Below are positions 54,703 through 64,000 of a stretch of 64,000 bases of DNA, piece after piece. Positions within the stretch are counted from its first letter, which is position 1, and each line of letters starts with the position of its first letter. A model generated the notes under the pieces. That model saw only the letters and a list, made by a program, of their open reading frames with translations. It had not been told where the DNA came from and made no database searches. The translations under genes were made by a program, and so were the position numbers. The stretch is from Linanthus parryae (taxonomy: Eukaryota; Streptophyta; Magnoliopsida; Ericales; Polemoniaceae), in the NCBI GenBank assembly GCA_023055425.1, contig JALGPY010000002.1, forward strand, positions 155,383,345 through 155,447,344, written 5' to 3'.

Positions 54703-56098
54703 TCATTGAGATATCTGAAGATTATTTTGACAGCAACTAAGTGTGATTCTTTAGGATCAGCTTAGAATCTAACACACATAGAAACACTAAACATAATATT
54801 TGACCTGCTTTCCTTGATATAGAGAAAAGAACCAATCATACCTCTGAAATATTTCTGTTTCACACTCTTGCCAATTTGATCCTTTTCTAAGGATAGTGTA
54901 GAACTCATGGGAGTTTTAGCATCCTTGGATTGAGACATGTTATAGTTGTTCAGCAAATCCATGGTGTACTTACTTTGGTGTAGAGAAATTCCTTTCTTCT
55001 TTTGATTTACATGAAGTCCAATAAAGAAATTTAACTCTCCCATCAAGCTCATCTCAAATTCCCTGCTCATAAGACTTGAGAAATCTTTGGAAAGAGAATC
55101 ATTAGTAGCACCAAACAAAATATCATCAATATGTATCTGTATTACTAAAAAGTCTTTCTCATGAGTCTTTATGAAAAGAGTTTTATCAACCAATCCTCTT
55201 TTGAAACCATTTTCAAGTAGAAACTTTTAAAATCTTTCATACCAAGCTCTTAGAGCCTGTTTTAAACCATAAGGAGCTTTGTCAAGCTCATAAATATATT
55301 TGGGAAACTCATTATTTTCAAATCCAGGAGGTTGAGCAACATAAACTTCTTCCTGCAGATAACCATTTGGAAATGCACATTTAACATCCATTTGAAACAG
55401 TTTAAACTTCTTATGAGAAAGCATGTAAAATTCTAATTGCTTCCAACCAGGCCATAGGAGAAAAAGTCTCATCATAGTCTTTACCTTCTTCTTAGTTGTA
55501 GCCTTGAGCTACAAATCTTGCCTTGTTTCTAATTACCTTACCATTCTCATTCAGCTTGTTTCTGAACACCAACCTTGTTCCAATTACAGACTGATCTTTG
55601 GGAGGAGGAACAAGGTTCCCGACTTTGTTCCTCTCAAATTCATTGAGCTCACTTTGCATAGCAATGATCCAGCCCGCTTCTTCTAGTGCTCCTTTCACAT
55701 TCTTAGGCTCTACAAGAGACACAAAATTATTAAAAGCACACAAGTTCTTTAACTAAGATCTTGTCTGTGTACCAGTAGATGGATCAGAAATGATATTTTC
55801 TGCTAGATGTGATGACAGATATCTCAACTTCTTTCTTGGTGTCCATTGTTCTGATTCTCCAGGAATCTTTTCAAGGCCTTGAGATCTTGATGCAGTGGCT
55901 TGACTACTCTGTGTTTCTGTTTTCCTGCAAGTTATTCTTGGAACCATTGTCTAGATCTGTTTCATCCTCTAAATCATGCTCGTTCAGATTCAAGTCTGCA
56001 AAATTATCACTCAAAGAACCATCATAGCCTTCATCAAAAACAACATGTTTACTTTTCCTAACAAGCTTGGTTCTCTTATAGTAAATTATGTAACCTTT
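54703..56098 (-). pseudogene. SIRE-1 pol, RT part
   Basis: On the - strand from the TRG-1 junction: a basic-to-acidic linker (VVFDEGYDGSLSDN) after the integrase, then [96 protein letters not shown], and IQIHIDDILFGATN where YVDD is usual (Tyr to His), then DLLNNYNM and IGSFLYI. A shift near 55490 and stops at 55227 and 54762 break it. The SIRE family is inferred from QPPGFE, DDILFGATN and the LTR style. Gag and integrase lie beyond the TRG-1 insertion. Confidence 0.85.
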
Positions 56099-56631
56099 TG
56101 CAACAACCCCCTTATCCGGCTCGGGACAAGACCGGGAGGGCGATGCTTAATAGAAGCGGCGGAGATCAAAAGCAATACAATCCAAAACTCTTATTATATT
56201 ATTAAACAACAACAGCTAGTCTTTTACACAAGCTGATTACTATTACACAACGCTTATCTATCATCTTTAGATAAACTACTGGTGACGTCCATAGTTTACA
56301 CGAGTCTCGCGCCCCTTCTATCTTACAATCCCTGCTCCTAGACATGCGGTGGGAAGGAAAACAAGAACCGCAGTTTCTAAAATCAGCTTGAAATGCTGAG
56401 TGAGATACACCTTAGCATGTAAATCAGGAAAGATGATATAGCTTGATAATTCTCAGAGTTATTATAACTTTGGAAGAGTATGAGTACGAAATATCAGAGT
56501 TTGCAGCATCATAAGCACATAGTTGAATGACAACATACAAAGCTTCAAACATTCCCGATTAAATCATTTAGCGGTGCAAGTTTCCAATTATGGAATCAAG
56601 ATCCAACTATCGTGCTCAGTAAACATGTAGT

Positions 56632-56910
56632 GGTCAACAAAGAACCTTCCCATTGTTAACAGTCGACAAAGGACCTCCAAACTGTCAGTGGTCAACAAAA
56701 GGGCCTCCAAATGTTAACGGTCAACTAGGGACCTCCTTGTTAACGGTCAACAAAGGACCTCCTTGTTAGTGGTCAACAAAGGACCTCCTTGATTAGTGGT
56801 CAACAAAGGACCTCCTTGTCAGTAATGGTCAACAGAGGACCTCCTTGATAGTACTGGTCAACAAAGGACCTCCTTGTCAGTAATGGTCAACAAAGGACCT
56901 CCTTGTTAGT
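56632..56910. repeat. Tandem array of ~27-bp units in TRG-1 3' LTR
   Basis: About ten units built around GGTCAACAAAGGACCTCC follow each other with 24-30 bp spacing. Read in the element's sense direction each unit contains TTGACC or a close variant, the core of the plant W-box. The same array is at 62723-63002 in the other LTR with nearly identical units. Confidence 0.9.
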
Positions 56911-56941
56911 GACAGTTTCCAGTATGTGCAATCCACTTTAC

Positions 56942-58843
56942 TATCTTAACATGTCAAGACTATCTTTCCGAAACCCAATCAAGTTCACGCAAAAGCATGT
57001 GATTCACAAAACACACTTTGAGGCAAGATATATATCATGTTATGATACGAAAGATGACAGGCATACAAGGCCAAGCATATAACTCACAAATATAGCTTGA
57101 GACAAATAACAAATATCACAACTTGACACGGAGGAAGATGTAGACTCACATGTATACTTTGAGACAATAAACACAAATCACATATTGACACGAAAGAAGC
57201 TCGGCTAGCTAGGCTAAGCATGTGAACTCACCTGAAGACGATTTAGCTGCTAGTATGTAGGATGGTCGACGAAGCCTATGTCCACAAATCCGTCGCCTAC
57301 AGTTTACAAATAGCTAGTCACAACGGTGTTATTTCTGATTATGCAACTGCATTAGCCTTATGCCAATGTTCGACTACGTCGAGTACTAACTACATCTTTC
57401 ACGATTCCCCTATAAAGCTCGTATTTAAGTTATACACTTATATATACGTGTATATAAGGAAATATACTTAAAATAACTTGAATAATCAAAACAACTTTCT
57501 TTACGAGTCCTTATTTAATTAAGCGATAAATATTTAAAATTATTTAATATCACAACTACTAGTAATAATAAGAAAATTATAATAATACTTACTAAAGAGT
57601 TATTTTAATCTTAAATAAACATTTATATTTATTGATAAAATATTAGTGTATAATTATTGAAACTCATTGCTTATTAAAAATAAAGTGCCAAATGATTAAA
57701 ACAAATATTACTTTTCAAATAAATACATATAATATTTTCATAGCTTATTTTTCAAGAAAAACATACATTAAACTAATTTTCAAAATATATCTCTTCTCAT
57801 TATAATATTCATGCAGCTATTTATTCATTTGAAATAAACTTTGTAGACAAATCTTATGCATATATTATATTTAAACTAATATATATATATATCTTAACAT
57901 GTCGAGACAATCTTTCTGAAACCCAATCAAGTTCACGCAAAAGCATGTGATTCACAAAACACACTTTGAGGCAAGATATATATCATGTTATGATACGAAA
58001 GATGACAGGCATACAAGGCCAAGCATATAACTCACAAATATATCTTGAGACAAATAACAAATATCACAACTTGACACGAAGGAAGATGTAGACTCACATG
58101 TATAATTTGAGACAATAAACACAAATCACATATTGACAAGAAAGAAGCTCGGCTAGCTAGGCTAAGCATGTGAACTCACCTGAAGACGATTTAGCTGCTA
58201 GTATGTAGGATGGTCGACGAAGCCTATGTCCACAAATCTGTCGCCTACAGTTTACAAATAGCTAGTCACAACGGTGTTATTTCTGATTATGCAACTGCAT
58301 TAGCCTTATGCCAATGTTCGACTACGCCGAGTACTAACTACATCTTTCACGATTCCCCTATAAAGCTCGTATTTAAGTTATACACTTATATACGTGTATA
58401 TAAGGAAATATACTTTGAAATAACTTGAATAATCAAAATAACTTTCTTTACGAGTCCTTATTTAATTAAGCGATAAATATTTAAAATTATTTAATATCAC
58501 AACTACTAATAATAATAAGAAAATTATAATAATACTTACTAAAGAGTTATTTTAATCTTATATAAACATTTATTTTTATTGATAAAATATTAGTGTATAA
58601 TTATTGAAACTCATTGCGTATTAAAAATAAAGTGCCAAATGATTAAAAAAAATTAATATTAATTTTCAAATAAATACATATAATATTTTCATAGCTTATT
58701 TTTCAAGAAAAACATACATTAAACTAATTTTCAAAATATATCTCTTCTCATTATAATACTCATTCAGCTATTTATTCTTTTGAAATAAACTTTGTAGACA
58801 AATCTTATGCATACATTATATTTAAACTAATATATATATATAT
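56942..58843. repeat. ~950-bp tandem duplication in TRG-1 3' LTR
   Basis: Unit 1 (56942-57889) and unit 2 (57890-about 58843) both begin TATCTTAACATGTC and match closely along their whole length, including a 69-72-codon chance ORF (57262, 58210). The junction lies in an AT-dinucleotide run. The right LTR has one unit (63034-about 63988) followed directly by ATGCATATTTATAC, the sequence that follows unit 2 here. Confidence 0.9.
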
Positions 58844-60450
58844 ATGCATATTTATACACACACAAATACTTTACTAGCTTATTTTGCTAACAAAATACTT
58901 TATTATAACAATTTTACTATAAACAAATATAACTTTCACAAAGTATTTATTTTATCCATTTAGTTGAAATATAAATTAATCAACAATTAGATTAATAGTT
59001 AAAACCATGTAAATGTCAATAATAACAGAGTACATAAACTACAACAGTCCCCCTACAGTTTTATTAAAGGACAACCACAACACCTAGGCTTTTGAAAACA
59101 ACTCCCTTAAAATACACTTAGCTCCCCCCAGCATGAATATCCAAATTCATCAATCAAAACGTAGATTCAGGTACTCAAGCTTGGATTTTGATTATCTAAA
59201 ACAATTCAGAGGACGATTTGGAGCATACCTAGCCCAAGAAACGCGGCAAATGGTCGAGAATCGGAGCGGGTCGAGTCACCGAAATCGTCGCCGGAGAGGG
59301 AGCTCGACCGGAGCTTTTCCGGTGTTTCTTGGCTTCGGCTGAGCACTCCAGGAGCTTGGTCGGACCCGAGGGAGACTGTAGGGTCAGAGGAGAAGAGGTG
59401 GGCGCCTCTGATTTGGTTGGGCCGACGGTTTCGCCGGAAAGAATGGCTTTTCTCCGGAAAAGTTTGTAGCTGCTGCTGCTGCTGCTGCTACCTTCAGTTC
59501 GATTTTCGCTCTACTTTCTGTTGTTGTGACCGAAAGATGAAGGGAAATTGGCAGAGCGTGGAGATGAGTGGAAGAAACGATGGTGGGAGTGGTTTGGGTG
59601 TCTTCTCCGACGCCGGCAGCGGCGGTGGCAGTGGTGGTGGCCAATTTTTGCCGGCTGCTGCTGCTGCCTTGTGCTCTGTTCGGGGTCAGAGAACAGAGAG
59701 GGAGGAAGAGATATATGGAGAGGTAGAAACAGAAGGAGTAGTTGAAATAGAGTGGTGGTCAGGGGTTGTTCCCGTCGGGGAACGGTGGCGGCAGTGGTGG
59801 CTTGGTCGCCGCTGCTGTTGCTATCTGCTGCCTACTGCCCAGTTCAGAGAGTGACAGAGAGAAAGAGAGATAAGGAGATGAAGGAGGAGAGTAGAACAGA
59901 GAGTTAGGAGGTGGGGTTGGTGGTTGAACTTGGCGGTGGTGTTGGTGTTTTAGTTGCCGGAGGAGAAGAAGAAGATGATGATGAAGGTGAAGAACTGATG
60001 AGCTCGTGAGGGAAGTGAGAACTCAGCTATTTATGTAGGAGGTGAAGGAAGCTTTCAGTGGAAGAATGGTGAAATCTTGTTGGAGAAGATGATATTGTTG
60101 GAGGCTTTAGGTGGAAGAGTTGTGAAATCTTGCTGGAGAAGATGAAGCTCTTGAAGGTGATAAGGATTAGGAGAAAGAGCTAGGGTGTGGGTGGCACACC
60201 AAGTTTTAAGGTGATTGGGTGTTTTTCACGTACTAACTTCGCGGTGGTCGCACACGCGTTAATAAAGAAAAGAAGTTATTCGCGTTTTAAATTACGACTA
60301 TTTACGTAACGTATTCTAAGTACTAATACGATAAATAATCCAACCTTATTATTTATTTATTTATTTATTTATTTTTCAACTTAATTTAATTATTATTATT
60401 TAGCTATATAAATTACTAAATTATCCTTAGAAGTTAGACGGGGTATTACA

Positions 60451-60465
60451 TTCTTCCCCCCTTAG
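60451..60465 (-). promoter_or_regulatory. Polypurine tract of TRG-1
   Basis: On the - strand AAGGGGGGAAGAA abuts the TGTAATACC start of the 3' LTR and fixes the LTR boundary and orientation. Confidence 0.85.
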
Positions 60466-60506
60466 ACTAAGCTTCGTCCTCGAAGCTTGGACGGGTTTCT
60501 AGAGTC

Positions 60507-61703
60507 TCAGTGATTTCCTAAATTAGATGCACCAATATTAAGGTCATAATGCTTACCTTCTTCGCTGTTTGCTGCTCGTTCTTCCGCTTCTCTCATCACA
60601 AAGACTTGTCCATGCGACCTCTGGTTGTTTCCATTATTGACTGCATCTCTGTTTTGTCCTCCATTCCCATCTCCATTTCCATTGTTGTTGTTACGAGGCT
60701 GATTCCCTCCATTCCGGTTGTTCTGTCGAAAGCCATTTCCATTCTGATTCTGTCGATTCCCTTGGTAATCTCGCCCATTGATCTGATTCCCATTCTGGTT
60801 TCCTACATCCCAGCGAGGCTGATTATATCCCCTGTTGTTACCTTGTTGATATCCTTCTTCACTTCTCTTGTGGCATTCGTACATTCTGTGGCCCTTGATT
60901 CCACAATAGTCGCATGTCACCTTGGTCCCGTCACACTTAACTCCTGGATGGTCCCCATTGCACTTCTTACAATAGTAGTGACGACTCTGCTTTGTCACCT
61001 GGTTACCTCCTTCATTGTTAGGTTTGAACTTCTGATTTCCCTTTGCGGAGTTGTTGTTGCTTCCTCCTACCTCTTCTAGCTTGCGTTTCTTGCGCCTTTC
61101 GTCTTGAACTACACGCACACGCCAGATGTCAGCAGCTCTGTCATAGGCTTCATGGAGAGTAGGATAGGTTCTACTCAGCAAGGATTCTTGTAGCCTTTCA
61201 TCCAGTCCAGCGATGAACTTGGAAATCTTAGAGTCTTCATCAGGCACCATGTTTCCAACAAATCGCGTTAACTCCGTGAATTTTCGGAAATACTCAGTGA
61301 CAGAGTCATTTCCCTGCTGCAGGTTCTGGAATTCAATTTCCTTGCTCCTCTTCACATGATGAGGATAGAAACGAGATCTAAGGGCAGCTTGAAGAGCTTC
61401 CCAGTTAAAATCGCGATTGGCCAACAGGGTTTCTCGGGCATTCCTCCACCATAAGTTTGCTTCACTCTTCAAATAAAAGGCCGCACAAGTGACTTTCCGC
61501 TCATCAGGGCATTCTACCACTTCAAGAATCTTATCCATTTCCATGATCCAATCTTCCAATTCAACAGGATCCTCTCTTCCTGTGAATTCTATTGGTTTCA
61601 TTTCGGCCACCTTCTTGGCCCAGTTAGGTCCTGCCTGACCTCCGTTGTTCATCATCTGAGTCATTTGCGCGAAGAATTGATCCATGCTGACGTTCTCAGA
61701 CAT
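60507..61703 (-). CDS. TRG-1 gag protein, intact (398 aa)
   Basis: It would form the capsid-like particle and bind element RNA. Residues about 35-60 (MKPIEFTGREDPVELEDWIMEM) and 70-165 (FYLKSEANLWWRNA; ALRSRFYPHHVKRSKEIEF; DSVTEYFRKFTELTRFV) form a Retrotrans_gag domain of gypsy type. Basic stretches follow (RRKKRKLEEVGG). Around residues 240-280 there are two Cys/His knuckles: CKKCNGDHPGVKC and CDYCGIKGHRMYEC (CX2CX4HX4C). The tail is Gly/Asn/Gln-rich. The start at 61703 is the first ATG before the conserved region. No stop or shift is visible, unlike every other retroelement ORF here. The stop is 56 bp from the LTR, leaving no room for pol. Confidence 0.9.
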   Translation of the reverse strand: MSENVSMDQFFAQMTQMMNNGGQAGPNWAKKVAEMKPIEFTGREDPVELEDWIMEMDKILEVVECPDERKVTCAAFYLKSEANLWWRNARETLLANRDFNWEALQAALRSRFYPHHVKRSKEIEFQNLQQGNDSVTEYFRKFTELTRFVGNMVPDEDSKISKFIAGLDERLQESLLSRTYPTLHEAYDRAADIWRVRVVQDERRKKRKLEEVGGSNNNSAKGNQKFKPNNEGGNQVTKQSRHYYCKKCNGDHPGVKCDGTKVTCDYCGIKGHRMYECHKRSEEGYQQGNNRGYNQPRWDVGNQNGNQINGRDYQGNRQNQNGNGFRQNNRNGGNQPRNNNNGNGDGNGGQNRDAVNNGNNQRSHGQVFVMREAEERAANSEEGKHYDLNIGASNLGNH

Positions 61704-62176
61704 CGGTCTCGGTCAAACTTTCCTAAGTGATATCGTAGTGGGCTATTAGTCACACCCTATGGTATCCTTGGTTACGGTTGCGAAACAATCTTATCCAACT
61801 ATTCCCCATAATATCATATTTAGTTTAGCTAACACAATTATCACATAAAATAGTAACTAAACATGCATCACATAACAGTTTTCACTGTAAGGCACATATA
61901 ACTCATGTCATCAAATATCAAGTATGACTTAGATTATATTTTCATACTCCTTCTCGTAAGGACCATTCACAATCAATTATATGCATCTCAAATCAACCTG
62001 ATCGCATAGGACTATAGCACATAATGCTTCTTGAGACAGGATGAGGGCGGGCGGGAAAAATCAAGGCCCATTTCTAAGCTACCCATAATCCCAACGGCTT
62101 TTCCAATTTTAAGTTATATTTCCCTATGTTCATTTCAAATTACCCTACAGGTTTAATTCCCTGTTTGGAAAGAACT
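61704..62176 (-). other. TRG-1 untranslated leader
   Basis: Between primer site and gag start there are about 470 bp with no ORF. It is expected to hold packaging or dimerisation signals, but none can be identified by eye. Confidence 0.6.
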
Positions 62177-62188
62177 GCTCTGATACCA
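62177..62188 (-). promoter_or_regulatory. Primer-binding site (initiator tRNA-Met), TRG-1
   Basis: On the - strand TGGTATCAGAGC follows the LTR end (TTGTTGCA) after two G. tRNA-Met priming is also common in chromovirus-type gypsy elements, which may help find the autonomous partner. Confidence 0.88.
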
Positions 62189-62190
62189 CC

Positions 62191-64000
62191 TGCAACAACC
62201 CCCTTATCCGGCTCGGGACAAGACCAGGAGGGCGATGCTTAATAGAAGCGGCGTAGATCAAAAGCAATACAATCCAAAACTCTTATTATATTATTAAACA
62301 ACAACAGCTAGTCTTTTACACAAGCTGATTACTATTACACAACGCTTATCTATCATCTTTAGATAAACTACTGGTGACGTCCATAGTTTACACGAGTCTC
62401 GCGCCCCTTATATCTTACAATCCCTGCTCCTAGACCTGCGGTGGGAAGGAAAACAAGAACCGCAGTTTCCAAAATCAGCTTGAAATGCTGAGTGAGATAC
62501 ACCTTAGCATGTAAATCAGGAAAGATGATATAGCTTGATATTTCTCAGAGTTATTATAACTTCGGAAGAGTATGAGTACGAAATATCAAAGTTTGCAGCA
62601 TCATAAGCACATAGTTGAAAGACAACATACAAAGCTTCAAACATTCCCGATTAAATAATTTAGCGGTGCAAGTTTCCAATTATGGAATCAAGATCCAACT
62701 ATCGTGCTCAGTAAACATGTAGTGGTCAACAAAGAACCTTCCGATTGTTAACAGTCGACAAAGGACCTCCAAACTGTCAGTGGTCAACAAAAGGGCCTCC
62801 AAATGTTAACGGTTAACTAGGGACCTCCTTGTTAATGGTCAACAAAGGACCTCCTTGTTAGTGGTCAACAAAGAACCTCCTTGATTAGTGGTCAACAAAG
62901 GACCTCCTTGTCAGTAATGGTCAACAGAGGACCTCCTTGATAGTAATGGTCAACAAAGGACCTCCTTGTCAGTACAGGTCAACAAAGGACCTCCTTGTTA
63001 GCGACAGTTTCCAGTATGTGCAATCCACTTTACTATCTTAACATGTCGAGACAATCTTTCTGAAACCCAATCAAGTTCACGCAAAAGCATGTGATTCACA
63101 AAACACACTTTGAGGCAAGATATATATCATGTTATGATACGAAAGATGACAGGCATACAAGGCCAAGCATATAACTCACAAATATATCTTGAGACAAATA
63201 ACAAATATCACAACTTGACACGAAGGAAGATGTAGACTCACATGTATACTTTGAGACAATAAACACAAATCACATATAGACACGAAAGAAGCTCGGCTAT
63301 CTAGGCTAAGCATGTGAACTCACCTGAAGACGATTTAGCTGCTAGTATGTAGGATGGTCGACGAAGCCTATGTCCACAAATCCGTCGCCTACAGTTTACA
63401 AATAGCTAGTCACAACGGTGTTATTTCTGATTATGCAACTGCATTAGCCTTATGCCAATGTTCGACTACGTCGAGTACTAACTACATCTTTCACGATTCC
63501 CCTATAAAGCTCGTATTTAAGTTATACACTTATATATACGTGTATATAAGGAAATATACTTGAAATAACTTGAATAATCAAAACAACTTTCTTTACGAGT
63601 CCTTATTTAATTAAGCGATAAATATTTAAAATTATTTAATATCACAACTACTAGTAATAATAAGAAAATTATAATAATACTTACTAAAGAGTTATTTTAA
63701 TCTTAAATAAACATTTATATTTATTGATAAAATATTAGTGTATAATTATTGAAACTCATTGCTTATTAAAAATAAAGTGCCAAATGATTAAAACAAATAT
63801 TACTTTTCAAATAAATACATATAATATTTTCATAGCTTATTTTTCAAGAAAAACATACATTAAACTAATTTTCAAAATATATCTCTTCTCATTATAATAT
63901 TCATTCAGCTATTTATTCATTTGACATAAACTTTGTAGACAAATCTTATGCATATATTATATTTAAACTAATATATATATATATATATGCATATTTATAC
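62191..64000 (-). repeat. TRG-1 5' LTR (runs off the window)
   Basis: It matches 56099 onward from the first base (TGCAACAACCCCC) with scattered single-base changes. It carries the W-box-type array at 62723-63002 and a single copy of the ~950-bp unit. Confidence 0.9.
62723..63002. repeat. Tandem array of ~27-bp units in TRG-1 5' LTR
   Basis: About ten GGTCAACAAAGGACCTCC-type units, in the same order and with the same variant units as at 56632-56910 (for example the GTCGACAAAGG second unit). Conserved unit order shows that both LTRs derive from one template and the array has not changed length since insertion. Confidence 0.88.

Larger units (their letters stand above)
56099..60450 (-). repeat. 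TRG-1 3' LTR (4352 bp)
   Basis: On the - strand it starts TGTAATACCCCGTC at 60450 and ends GGGGGTTGTTGCA at 56099. It contains a TATA-like ATAAATAGC (about 60028-60036), a GA/CT-rich stretch with a GCT triplet run (59469-59487), an AT-rich tract (57500-58990), a ~950-bp tandem duplication and a W-box-rich array. The ORFs at 59133-59854 in this stretch are low-complexity and not supported as genes. Confidence 0.88.
56099..64000 (-). mobile_element. TRG-1: gag-only LTR element with ~4.35-kb LTRs
   Basis: On the - strand: 5' LTR (from beyond 64000 to 62191), tRNA-Met primer site, ~490-bp leader, one intact gag ORF (61703-60507), polypurine tract, 3' LTR (60450-56099). The internal region is 1740 bp and contains no protease, RT, RNase H or integrase. 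This matches the class of non-autonomous plant elements with terminal repeats and only a gag domain. The visible LTR parts differ by only about 1-2% by eye, so the insertion is recent relative to its neighbours. It splits SIRE-1 pol. Confidence 0.88.

Noticed and set aside
56632..56910. CRISPR-like array of direct repeats
   Set aside because: Units are contiguous and spacers are not unique; it is a plain tandem repeat in a plant LTR.
59133..59854. Overlapping ORFs rich in Gly, Cys, Trp or Ala in the TRG-1 LTR
   Set aside because: Low-complexity GCT/GGT triplet runs open several frames on both strands at once, so the ORFs are by-products of composition.
60549..61079. 176-codon ORF on the + strand with many hydrophobic residues
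   Set aside because: It is the antisense of the Gly/Asn-rich gag tail; the - strand frame has a conserved gag domain and knuckles.
57262..63563. Same ~70-codon ORF at 57262, 58210 and 63354
   Set aside because: It repeats because the LTR unit repeats. The copies differ by a Ser-to-Pro change and different ends, and no domain or promoter supports a gene.

Overview
This window looks like repeat-rich nuclear DNA from a flowering plant, probably a eudicot. I found no host gene I can support. Nearly all of it is retrotransposons nested inside one another: Ty1/copia elements primed by initiator tRNA-Met (TGGTATCAGAGC), a Ty3/gypsy element of the Tat lineage, four L1-type LINEs with DUF4283/zinc-knuckle ORF1s, SIRE-type copia sequence, a gag-only LTR element, two hAT-type MITEs and a possible tRNA-derived SINE. 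Most coding regions are broken by stops and frameshifts; the clear exception is one intact gag ORF at 60507-61703. The insertion order can be read from target-site duplications (TSDs) and from host reading frames that resume on the far side of each insert.

Nest 1 (1-18960). A LINE reverse transcriptase (LINE-1, + strand, 17759-18960) was hit by a Tat gypsy element (- strand, 7964-17758). Downstream of pol the Tat element has hairpin-forming tandem repeats, then an antisense ORF with a small phase-1 intron. A solo SIRE-like LTR (8266-9367, TSD GTAAG) landed exactly on that intron's 5' splice site. A long-LTR copia element (copia-A, 1-7963, left LTR cut by the window edge) landed in the antisense ORF's first exon.

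Nest 2 (18968-31945). A copia gag and leader/LTR piece (copia-D, - strand) abuts LINE-2 (- strand, 21121-31930). LINE-2's ORF1 is split by a nearly full-length LINE-3 (+ strand, 25876-31440) with a ~13-bp TSD. From 31935 to 34408 I recognise nothing; a 510-bp hAT MITE follows at 34417-34926.

Nest 3 (35252-64000). LINE-4 (- strand) was hit in its RNase H domain by copia-C (35745-40234, LTRs of about 135 bp) and in ORF1 by a SIRE-type copia (SIRE-1, - strand, from 44804 to beyond the window). SIRE-1 in turn carries copia-B (45398-52111, a truncated relative of copia-A with a 175-bp hAT MITE inside), a solo LTR (53285-54702) and a gag-only element (TRG-1, - strand, 56099 to beyond 64000). TRG-1 has LTRs of about 4.35 kb around only 1.74 kb of internal sequence.

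The points most worth following are TRG-1 (gag but no pol, very long LTRs, W-box-rich repeats and a 0.95-kb duplication in one LTR only), the intron-bearing antisense ORF of the Tat element with its splice-site LTR insertion, the palindrome-rich SIRE-like LTRs, and the ATGA stop/start overlap shared by three LINEs. Family assignments come from reading motifs by eye; no database search was run.
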